DNA from: Neoscytalidium dimidiatum
Taxonomy: Eukaryota; Ascomycota; Dothideomycetes; Botryosphaeriales; Botryosphaeriaceae
Length of the DNA stretch: 64,000 nucleotides
Direction of reading: 5' to 3'
NCBI GenBank assembly: GCA_037367355.1
Contig: CM074695.1
Coordinates: 1,984,001 to 2,048,000, forward strand
This document shows positions 54,896-64,000 of the stretch, piece after piece. Each line of letters begins with the position of its first letter. Within the stretch, counting starts at the first letter, position 1. The translations under genes were made by a program, and so were the position numbers. The notes under the pieces were generated by a model. That model saw only the letters and a program-made list of their open reading frames with translations. It was not told where the DNA came from and did no database searches.

Positions 54896-56925
54896 CTAAT
54901 CCTCGAACGAAAATCGCCGCCGCGACGGGCTGGGCTCCCCGCTCGACGGCCCGGCCAGTGGCGACAGTGGCGAGAACGTTTTGCCGTGCTCGCCCTCTGC
55001 TACCAGAGGGGATATCGGCAGGTCTCCCGCGTGGATGACCCGCTTTACGTCCTCCGGCCTGACCGGTGATGGCCGCGGCCGATCGGGGGCCGTGGGCGTC
55101 GTGGGTGACGGGTCAGGGTTGGTCCCATTATACTTTTGTTCTCTGATCATCATGGCCTGCTTCTCCGACAGCTGCCTCGAGTCTGCTTCTGATGTCTTGG
55201 GGAAGTCGCCCGGCATCTCGAAAATCTGCTGTTCGTTTGCTTCGACCTCAGATGGATACATCAGCGTAGGTAAGCCCAGCTTGGAGTCTTTGTCTTGTTG
55301 GGGAGCATTGGCGCTGGGTGTGGCATCAAGCTCGGCTTTTGGTATCACAAGTGTGGGTTTTTCGTTTTGACCCCCTGCTGCGTGAGCCTCGCTCGAGCCA
55401 TCGCCCGTGCTCGCCGACCCTGATTTGTCCGGTCCAAGCTTGGCCTTCAATGCTCGGTAGCGTCTCCTCCAGTAGCACAGCCCAACTAGAGACAGCCCTG
55501 CAAGGACTGCCACTACGCAGCCAACGGCAATTCCTGCAATTGCAGCGGTCGAAAGGGAGCCACCTGATCCAGATCCTGACGGGCTGGAGCTGCTGCCTCC
55601 ATTTTCGGGCGCGGATATCGTCACGATCGTTTCTTGGGAGTTGATATCAAATACGCATTGTGAGACAGAGAAGTTCTGACGCTCATGGTCGACAATGATG
55701 TATGCTTCCTGGAGAAATGTGCGTCCAAAAACGTACTGCGACTCATTGTAACCTCGGCGGATAGGAAAGTAGGAGGTCGTGTTCGAAAGCATTTGGTAAG
55801 GAGGCTTGGCCGTGAGGTCGAAAGCTGCATATGGGAGGACAATCTCAATTGTCTCTCCTCCCGTGGTTGTCTGGCCTAATGTAAACGTAACATTGGCATT
55901 CTGAGCCACCAATGTGTCGTGCAACGCGTCGTCGACGAGGTAAAGGTCTGTGTCGTTGTCATACGTCAAACCAAAAGCTTCCTCGAACTTTTCGCACGCC
56001 TCGACGGGCAGCCATATTTGAGGGACCGTCGAGTCGATGTACATGGTGACAGGATTTGGCAAGAGATCGACGTTTCCTTTCGTCTCGGATGTCATGCTGA
56101 TCCCCTGCAGGCCAACTACAATATCCCGTTCATTGTCCGGTGCGAAGGAGAAGCTTATATTGTTGGGGGTGAACTTGGACGCATCATAACCTCCAAGGGT
56201 CAGGCTTGCCAACACTTTGTTAAGCCCTGCAAGTGTGTCAATCGAACCGTTCCGGAATCTCTGGGAAAGATCGTGCACTCACTGTATGGATTTCCGGCTG
56301 TGTAGCCGTAGGAGAGGCTAGGAATAATATTTGCGTCCTTCAGCTTCGACATGTAGCTTGGTGACGGTTCGTTGAAAGTGCTGAAATTTGTGGGTTTGGG
56401 ATGCAGTCCGAATCCACCTAGAAAGAAATCCAAGTCCATCATGGCCCCGACAGTTGTGTTGGTGAGCGTAGGTCCGTTCTCGCCTTCCCCGCCGAGCCCC
56501 ACCGTCTCATAACCGTATGTGGCAGCAGCATCATACCCCAAGTTCCGCTCTATCCACGTCGAATAGTTGCCAATCGTCTCCCAACTCGACGACTCCGAAA
56601 TATTGAACGTCCATCCACGCAAATTCGCACAGGTACTGATATCGAGAGTATAGCCGCATCCCTCCGGTCTGACAACCCAGGTCTGTTGACTTGCTGTCGC
56701 CGGAAAGACACGCACGAATTGCTGAGGGGTGCCCACGCGCAGAGTGAACGAAGACCACTGGCCATCGATGCCGTCCCAGTTTTGGTCAGGCGCAAACTTC
56801 ACCGGGGCAGGAACTGTAGTAGTCGTCGCACGGGGCTCGAGCTGAGAATTACATGGGGAGGGAAAGGAGGCGAAAATAACGAGCGAGAAGGCCAGCGCCT
56901 TGTAGCAGACGCTGGAGAGGGTCAT
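54896..56925 (-). CDS. Membrane-anchored, probably inactive aspartic-protease-like protein
   Basis: Exons 56283-56925 and 54896-56226 (56-nt intron) encode 657 residues. A signal peptide (about 1-27) is followed by a pepsin-like extracellular domain with many N-glycosylation sites: WSSFTLRVGTPQQFVRVFP, PSLSYGYTAGNPYR and SLTLGGYDASKF match A1-family blocks. The first active-site motif (normally DTG) reads PATAS, so its Asp is absent. The second reads YIDSTVPQIWLP, keeping Asp but losing Gly. A Gly/Ser linker leads to one membrane span (AGIAVGCVVAVLAGLSLVGL) with a basic stop-transfer WRRRYRALKAK. The cytosolic tail of about 190 residues is Ser/Pro-rich. The layout suggests a surface receptor, sensor or adhesion protein rather than a protease. 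That function is inference. Confidence 0.8.
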
Positions 56926-58357
56926 GTCGGCGCAGGTCTACGGTTCGGCTGGAGGCTGCTGGGGGGTGACCGGCAGGCTGCTGTCATCGTATCCTGTGGC
57001 TCTGGTCGCGGAAATGGAGAAGCTAGCGAATGCGCATGGTTGTACAGGCGGCGCAGACGTCAGGAACGAGAGGCGTGTGGTACGATAAAGGCTAACAAGT
57101 CGAGGTAGAAGACGGCAGGTGAAACGGTAGGCAGAAGAACAGCGGCGAAATCGATAGGCGTCGCGTGGCTTGCGAATCGAGAGGGCGCGCACGGGGCCGC
57201 GGAACCGCGTTTGCTCCGATGGGTGGTGCGGTGCAGCGGGGATTCCGAAGGGCGACGGGCTGGTGGAGCGTCGCGATCATGCACGACAAGAAACGGAGGC
57301 TGACAGACTCGCAACTGAAGGGAGCTTGAGAGCGGGGGGCCCCAGAGTTCTTGTCGCGGTGCACCAGAACCTGTCGGGCTATTCCTTCAGTGCCTCCAAG
57401 CCCCCAGCCACAAGCCGTCAGCTGTACCGGCCGGGTGTGGTTCTACCTGAGGCCCAATGGCGCAGGGAGTTCGGCGCCCGCCCAGTGCTTAGCGCTCCTT
57501 CGGGTTCGGGAAGTGTGTGTCTTGCCCGGTAGGCGTTAGGCGATTAATACGACGGATTGCCTGTAATGCAGATAGCTGGGCGACGGCCATTGGACCCCTT
57601 TGTAGGAGGAGGCAGTTGACAGAGAGGGCGGCAGGCTGGGAACCGGCGGTGCCAGAGCCAGTGCCAATGCTAGAGTAGGCCCGGCCGGGCCAGACTAGCC
57701 CGCGTTCAGGTTTCTTGTCCGGACACCGGGATGCCTGCTGGGGCAGCCTCTGCTGCTGGGCGTGCTGGGATGCCGCCAACCGTCTTGGGCCAGGCTGAAG
57801 CTAGCAGAGGCTTGTGAAGGCCACACGCCCACGCCACTCCGCAGGAAGAGCGCCGCCCGCAGCGCCTGGATCGCGCACGCCGGGCGAGGTGCAGATACGA
57901 GAGAAACGTCGGTGTTGTCCAGGCTGGCGGGCGACGACGAGGACGGGTGAAACAGAGGGCGCTGACCCGGCACAGTGTTCTTAGCTGCGAATGATGTGCG
58001 CGATGGGCAGGGGCGCGGCCAGCGGGGGGCTCGCGACTGCCCCAGTCGGCATCGGCGGACGGCGCACCGCTAATCTACCACTGGCCGCGTGCGCTCGCAG
58101 CACGAAGATCCCGCCTCGCCGTCCTCTCCATGCCTGCACGGGTTCAGGGACTCAGCCGTCGGGCCTCGCCCTCGTCCCAGTCATGTCAATCTATCCTGCA
58201 TTTCGAAATGCAGGCATCAGCCGCCGGATCTGTGCTCAGCTGAAGATGAGCCGGCAGTACTTCTCTGTCTGACCTGCCCGCTGCGTGCGCCTGCTGCCGA
58301 TGTTGCTGCTGCTGCTGCTGCTCCTTTCGTCTGACGTTCGTTGACTGCAGCTACGAC
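56926..58357. other. 1.4-kb GC-rich intergenic region
   Basis: Divergent promoter region between the protease-like gene and the repeat-built surface protein. A (TGC)n run lies at 58303-58322. Frames on both strands are open but unrecognisable. Confidence 0.45.
58303..58322. repeat. (TGC)n microsatellite
   Basis: About six TGC units about 40 bp upstream of the proposed start of the surface-protein gene, probably in its 5' UTR. Confidence 0.8.
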
Positions 58358-61300
58358 ATGCTGTTTGTACGTCTCTGCACCGCAATCGTTGCCCTGCAAT
58401 GGTGCAGCAATGTGCGCGCGAGCAGGAACCGAATCAGGCACCCCGGTCCTGTTTCCAGCGGTAACCCTCCTGTCTTCCGGACTGTGCATCTGCTCCGTTT
58501 TTTTATGGCTGACCCAACCCTCTGGTAGCTTCCGCTTGGACTTTCTCGAACTCGTCAATCGTTGAAGGCTCCGCCAGCAGCTCTTCGTTCTCGACGAATG
58601 CGTTGACACCATCAACGATAGTCGACATCCAGACAGCTCCCGCCCCCCCAGCCTCCTCATCAGTCGTGCCTGTCAACACAATAGTGGCTGCCAATACAAC
58701 TGTGACCCCAGTGAACACTCCGCTCCGCTCGCCAGTGATTGTTTCAACAAGCACTTCCGTCGATTCTGCAGTTAGCAGTCCTTTGAGCACTGAGGTTACT
58801 ACCTCGATCAACAATGCAGGTAATGCAACAGCGAGCACGCCAATTCTCTATTCGACAACCCCATCGAGTTTGAGCGACGTCGTTGCCAACCAGACATACC
58901 CTACGCTCACTGCAATCATCCCCTTCACCCCCTACTACGGCACTGGAATAGGGAACCTCCCGACTGGAACTGGCACACCTGCCCGGCCAACATACGTCAA
59001 ACCGAACAACAGCTCCAGCAATGGCGCCTGTGGTTGCACTGTCAACGTTCGCAACGCCAATATCGGTTACTGGTACACACTGGATCAGTACTACCAGATA
59101 GTGACGTTTTTCGAAACCTCTTCAGGGTCTCAATTCAGTTGGGGATATGTCACAGCAACCACAACTTTCGACCTCGTTGCATCTGTGCAGGATGGTCTTG
59201 TATCCTGGGATATTACTTCAGCATGGGATCCTTACTTGAATCAAACCACTATCGATTTCATCCCTATCACGCAACCAATGCCAGCCGCAGCTACTACTAC
59301 TGTCATGTCGAGAAACGAATTCCTGCCTGTGCCAACAACGCCCCTTACACAACGGGATCTTTTGGATGAACTCTACACCGAGCCTCCGGCTGCTAGCGTT
59401 GCCTTCACAGGGCCGTCTAGCACTGTCTTCGTCGCCCCGTCCGGAACTCCGTATGTTGCGTATTCAAGCTATGAAGTTGAAAATTCCGAGCCAGTCACCG
59501 ATGCTTACGGCAAGGTATCCTGCAGATCGTCAATTACAACCTACAATCTGTCTGCACCCTTCGCTTTTGAGTATTCTGGAGACAAGCTCGGCAGTTCCAC
59601 TGAGGCTTCCGGTCCGATTCCGGAAGATTTCCTCCAGTACATTTCCCAATCGACATGCATTGCAGGCACGTATCAAGGCCCTGTAACCATTATCTACATT
59701 GTCCATGTCATCTACGGCTCCAAATACACACCATTCATTGGTCATGTGGAATCCTCCGTAGATCAACTTGAAGTGCCGACCCTAATTGATTCTCAACCTT
59801 CCACTACTCGACCTAAGGCACACGTCGAAACCACTGTCAATAACGAGTTGCCTCCACCGACAACTCGCAAAGGTATTAAAATTTTTTCCTACCAGAGCTT
59901 GCAACGATTGCATGTCACACATAGAATCTGTTCTTTCAGAACCTAGTTTTCCTACCATTATTCAAGTAAATACTAAAGTATTTGATACAGGAGACAGTAG
60001 AACCACCGAACCCGCTCCTGGTGGAGGTGGTGGCAACGGCGCGACTACGGCCCTTCCGACCCGTTTGAGTCAAAGTAGTGGCGGGGGCAGTAGCAACGGC
60101 GGTGGAGCACCAAATCTTGGCGCCGTCATCTCAGCCGCAGCTTCACAAGCAGCTTCTGGTGAAAACTCCGCCAACAGTGGGTCTGGCTCAGGCTCGGGAT
60201 CTTCGAATAACGGCGGTGGCGGTGGTGGCGCTCCCGACCTTGCCGCTATTGTCTCTGCTGTTGTTTCCCAAGCTGCTTCTGGCGGCAATTCTCAGAACGG
60301 TGGATCTGGCTCGGGGCCTTCAGGCTCGGGCTCGGGCTCAGGTTCTGGCTCTGGCTCTGGCTCGGGTTCTGGAGCCGGTTCAGGATCGGGCTCCGGGACA
60401 AACTCAGGAGACACGGATTCAAATCCAGGCTCAGGGTCAAATTCTGGCTCCGGATCTGGGACTGGCAGTTCAAATTCTGGGGCTGGTTCGCAGAATGCAG
60501 GATCCGACCCCCAGAATGGAGGATCTGGCTCTCAGAGTGGAGGATCTAGCTCTCATAATGGAGGAACCGGTTCGCAAAACGGAGGCTCTGAGAATTTCCC
60601 ACCGGTCATCGTTGCGGGCTCCCAGACTGCAACAATGGATTCTTCCTCTGGATTCTTTATTGGTGGACAGAGCCTGTCCCCAGGCGGTCCAGCCATTACC
60701 GTGGACGGAACCGTCCTTTCATTATCTCCTTCTGCCACAGCTGTGGTCATTAATGGACAGACGTCGAGTCTCTCCGGAAGCCAGCCGTCTGGTGGACAGC
60801 AAGGAGCTCCCGAGCTGGGAGAACCACCTGTTATCACCATCGGATCTGTGGCCTACACAGCGAATGCAGCTACGCAGTACTACCTCGCGCCGGGTCAGAC
60901 TCTTGTCGCTGGTGGTAATGCTGCAACAGTCGATGGCACCGTTGTGAGCCTCGGTCCGTCAGCTAGCTACGTGGTTGTCAATGGTGCCACGCAAACATTC
61001 CCTTCGGCACTGATCACTCCAGCACCGAACCCAGCATTCGCTGCCGGTGGTGTACCGGCCTTTGTGATCGGTGGGCAGACATTGCGGCCTGGTGGACACT
61101 CCATCATAGTCAGCGGTACGACTATCTCTTTGGACAGCGGCGCCAACAACCTCGTTATTAACGGTGTGACAAGAGCAATTGGGGAGGGCATCGGCGTTGC
61201 GGGTCAGCCATTGATTACAGTTGCTGGTACTGCCTATCCTGCTGTTGATGGGACTTCCTTCATCGTTGGCAACCAAATCTTGCGGCCTGGCAGTGTCATT

Positions 61301-62398
61301 ACAGTAGATGGTAGCACTGTCTCGCTCGATGCTTCTGATAGGACAGTTTATATTAACGGCGTTGCTTCCTCGTTGGACAGCCCATACCCGTTCATCACAG
61401 CTCCACCGGTCCTCACCATAGCGGGAAGCACGATCCTCCCAGAAGCTGTTGCTGGTGGGACTGGCTATGATATTGGCGGTCAAATCCTTCTTCCAGGCGG
61501 CAGTGCCATCACCATCGACGGAACAATTATCTCACTAGCTCCTGGAGCAACAGCGTTAGTTGTCAACGGGGTTACACAATCACTGAACCCGGAAGTTGCA
61601 ACATACCTTGGGAACGTTGTTGTTGGCGGTACAACTCTCACCGGAATTCTGGGAGCGGGGAGTACATACGTGATTGATGGACACACGTTAACAGTGGGCG
61701 GTGTAATCACTGTGGATGGCACTACAATATCTTTCCCATCAGAGACTGCCATTGTCATCAACGGCGTCACCCAGACTCTCGTCAGTCCTGGAAGCATTAC
61801 AACAAATGCACCCGATCTCACCATCGATGGCACCGTATACACAGACCTCCCTGGCCCTGGGACCACCTATTTCATTGGAGGCCAAACGCTCGTGCCGGGG
61901 TCGGTGATTGTGGTTGATGGAACAACAATCTCGCTGGGTCCATCTGCAACCGCTCTGGTCGTCAATGGCGTAACAGAAACTCTCTTCCCTGCTACCGCTG
62001 TACCAGGCGCCACCCGGTTCCCCGTCCTCACGATTGATGGACAAAGATACACTGCGATCCCCAACTCAGGCGCAGCTGGAGGCACATACATCATAGATGG
62101 TCAAACGCTCGTGCCTGGGCAAGCTCTTGTGATTGACGGCACAACTATCTCGCTGAATCCGTCCGGCACGGTATTGGTCGTCAACGGGCACACGCAAACC
62201 CTCGTGCCAGCCGGTGCAACGAGCGCACAAGCAGCCGCTGAGAGCAGAACAACAGCAACTGCACGCGCGAGTGCGTCGCAAACGGCTGCAGCAACAGGTG
62301 CAGCAGCTACGGGAGCCGCAGCAAAAGTTTCTGATGATGCCTTTTCTTCTCTTTTCTTGTTTGGACTACTAGGTTTAATAGGGGGTTTCTTGTGGTAA
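58358..62398 (+). CDS. Large repeat-built cell-surface protein
   Basis: Exons 58358-58460, 58529-59872 and 59940-62398 (introns 68 and 67 nt) encode 1,301 residues. Exon 1 gives a signal peptide ([20 protein letters not shown]). It is joined in phase to exon 2 by donor GTAACC, branch CTGAC and acceptor TAG. Residues 35-480 are Ser/Thr-rich, with a Cys-containing globular stretch ([20 protein letters not shown]). Residues about 500-700 are Gly/Ser/Asn-rich linker. Residues about 700-1240 hold eight tandem degenerate units built on the pattern [29 protein letters not shown]. The end is hydrophobic ([17 protein letters not shown]) after a small-residue region, like a GPI-anchor signal or a membrane tail. 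A wall-anchored adhesin-like protein is likely. Transcription start and exon 1 are less certain than the rest. Confidence 0.8.
60180..60600 (+). repeat. Gly-Ser linker repeats in the surface protein
   Basis: Repeated GGCTCG/GGCTCT hexamers code for alternating Gly-Ser, followed by longer units around [13 protein letters not shown]. The sequence is slippage-prone and in frame. Confidence 0.9.
60595..62215 (+). repeat. Eight tandem protein repeats of about 50-75 residues
   Basis: Each unit has a PV-TI-G entry, a [12 protein letters not shown] strand, an [10 protein letters not shown] strand and a [10 protein letters not shown] strand. DNA identity between units is low except for short words, so the duplication is old. 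The first and third units are the most divergent. Confidence 0.88.
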
Positions 62399-62865
62399 TT
62401 GGGTGCTCATGACTAAAAGTCTTGGTTCAATACGGGTTATGAGATTACGAATTATGGACGAAAATATATCCGGAATAAATGGAAGGGAAGTAATTGACCT
62501 GCAGCTAGCTCTCTGTAATCTTGGAGTCGGAGTCGGAGTCGGAGTTGTAGTAGTGTAGTGGATAGCAAAAGAAATAACCCTTCGCTTCGCAGAACGAGGC
62601 TGCCTCGTGTGACAGTCACCTTATATAAGTTCATCAGCATGTGCATAGTTGTCTGGTGGGAAATCTTGTTCGGGATTTGTGATATCTACGTCCGGACATC
62701 TGCTTCAAGTGCCCATGCAAACTCTATTGCAGTGTGGAGGGTGATCTCGTCTACCATCCGCTGTGGCCGGGCTCTCAAGCTGTTTGCCATACATATGGAT
62801 CTATACCATGTTGCGTTTCTCCCACTTCCCTTCAGATTGCTAACTCCATACCATCCCCTTCCTCG
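62399..62865. other. Convergent 3' region
   Basis: 467 bases between the surface-protein stop and the epimerase stop. A GGAGTC hexamer repeat lies at 62523-62545. No gene. Confidence 0.55.
62523..62545. repeat. (GGAGTC)n short repeat
   Basis: Nearly four perfect GGAGTC units in non-coding DNA. Confidence 0.85.
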
Positions 62866-63942
62866 TCACGGCTGGTAATACTTCCTCCAGTCGTGCTCCT
62901 CCTTGAACCCCAGCACCTCCCTCGCCTTCCGATTGCTCAACGGCGCCTCCCACTCGCCCAGCTCCCTCGTCACCGGGACGTCCGGACACTCGCGCGCCAG
63001 GAGCTCGCGCGTCGGCACCGTCGTCGTGATCGAGTCGTTGGCCGCGTTGAACACCTGGAAGCCCAGCCCGTCCGTCCGGACGCAGAGGTCGCAGAGGCGG
63101 CCCAGGTCGCGCGCGTCGACGTAGCTCCACGCGTTGCGCCGCCGCGTCCCGGGCCGGCCGACGTGCGCGGGGAAGTCGCGCGCGTACTCGTGCGGCTCGA
63201 CGACGTTGCCGATGCGCAGCGCGTACGCGTCGGTCCCGCGGAAGCGCCGCGCGAAGCCGCGCGCCACGCGCTCGCCGCAGAGCTTGGACAGCGCGTAGCC
63301 GTCCATCGGGTCGCAGTCGTACGTCGCCTCGTCGAGCGGGAACGAGGCGAAGGTCGGGCTCGGCCCTTGCGCGAAGCACGCGCCGTAGACGGTCTCGGAC
63401 GAGGCGATGATGATCTTGCGGACCCCGAGCTTGCAGGCGGCTTCGATGACGTTGTAGGTCGAGGTCGTGTTGGCGGCGTACATCAGGTTGTCTGGGACCA
63501 GCTTCGCCGTGGGGAATTGATTTGGTTAGTGGACCTTTCTTTTTTACTTTGCGTTCTCCTTCTTTCAACTTGTGACTGAAAGTCCGGTGGCTTTCTACGC
63601 ACCATGTTCCGTGCATACGCCGCGAAGTGGATGACGGCATCTGGCGGCTTGGGAGGCCCGGACGGGTCTTCGTAGCCGGCAAAGTTGAAGTGTGTTGTCA
63701 ACGCATTGAAGACCTGGCCGCTGTCCGTGAGGTCCGTCTTAAGGTCGAAGACGTCCGGATGGTTGAGCGGGACGAGGTCAAGGTTGAGGACTTGGTGCCC
63801 ACATTTGAGAAGCTCGGGGATTACATGGCGGCCTTGCAGTTTAGTATCGGAAGTCAGTGTTATTACACATTCATGGTGGAATACTACGCTTACCGGCCTT
63901 GCCTGACCCGCCCGTCATGACTATGCGCTTTCCTGTTGCCAT
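62866..63942 (-). CDS. NAD-dependent epimerase/dehydratase (extended SDR)
   Basis: Exons 63894-63942, 63603-63832 and 62866-63501 (introns 61 and 101 nt) encode 304 residues. The Rossmann nucleotide loop IVMTGGSGKAGRHVIPELL spans the first intron. Catalytic residues are Ser in IIIASSETVYG and the Tyr-x3-Lys in DGYALSKLCGER. Later blocks include YALRIGNVVEPHEYA, WSYVDARDLGRLCDL and FQVFNAANDS. The fold is that of sugar-nucleotide epimerases and related dehydratases. At 304 residues it is shorter than UDP-glucose 4-epimerase (about 340), so the substrate is open. The start ATG at 63942 lies 58 bases from the window edge, so upstream context is not seen. Confidence 0.87.
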
Positions 63943-64000
63943 TGCAATTTTCGTCCGGAGCATGTGCGTTGAAGTGCAGATGCGTGGAGTCAAAAGAAGA

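Noticed and set aside
60300..60600. CRISPR-like regular repeats
   Set aside because: These are in-frame Gly-Ser codon repeats in a eukaryotic surface-protein gene, without unique spacers.

Overview
The window is nuclear DNA of a filamentous ascomycete (Pezizomycotina; a Dothideomycete is my best guess, held loosely). Short spliceosomal introns (about 48-139 nt) have GT-AG borders and CTAAC/CTGAC/CTAAT-like branch sites. Genes are monocistronic on both strands. The gene set is typical of this group: a fused cnxABC molybdopterin gene, an MpkA/Slt2 MAP kinase, a Pex22-like peroxin, DHA1 transporters, a patatin-like protein and a DUF7580-type protein. I found no rRNA, tRNA, CRISPR array, intact transposon or prokaryotic operon.

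Layout. 0-14 kb is a housekeeping block: RSE1 (partial, minus), MSS51 (plus), eIF2B-gamma (minus), a Pex22-like gene (plus), a class II aldolase/adducin protein (plus) and a Sac2-like phosphoinositide phosphatase (plus). 14-23 kb is looser: a nitrilase, two cysteine-containing orphan genes with low-complexity runs, and a DHA1 transporter, separated by roughly 1-kb intergenic gaps. 23-33 kb holds a ZNF511-like zinc-finger protein (minus), an Est1/SMG7-like protein (plus), adenosine kinase (plus) and a second DHA1 transporter (minus). 33-41.6 kb is an AT-richer accessory segment. It carries a six-exon patatin-like gene divergent from a DUF7580-type gene, then a decayed heme-thiolate peroxidase. 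41.6-46.3 kb is cnxABC with a very long 3' extension. 47.5-64 kb holds a GMC oxidoreductase, a small hydrophilic protein, the cell-wall-integrity MAP kinase, a probably inactive aspartic-protease-like membrane protein, a large repeat-built surface protein and an NAD-dependent epimerase.

Most informative observations. (1) The MoaA part of cnxABC reads Gly-Gly-stop exactly across a splice donor. Unspliced mRNA would give a MoaA with the functionally important C-terminal Gly-Gly; spliced mRNA gives a MoaA-MoaC fusion, as in animal MOCS1. (2) The patatin-like protein has changes in both active-site signatures, an unrecognised 500-residue N-terminus and a C-terminal C2H2 finger. It is divergently paired with a DUF7580-type gene, so this is the best candidate for an undescribed accessory or defence-like system. 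(3) A chloroperoxidase-like gene next to that pair shows a frameshift, a missing acceptor and an internal deletion. (4) The homology-predicted acceptor of the aldolase intron reads CG instead of AG.

Exon borders were placed by hand from splice consensus, reading frame and remembered family conservation. Coding lengths were checked to be multiples of three.
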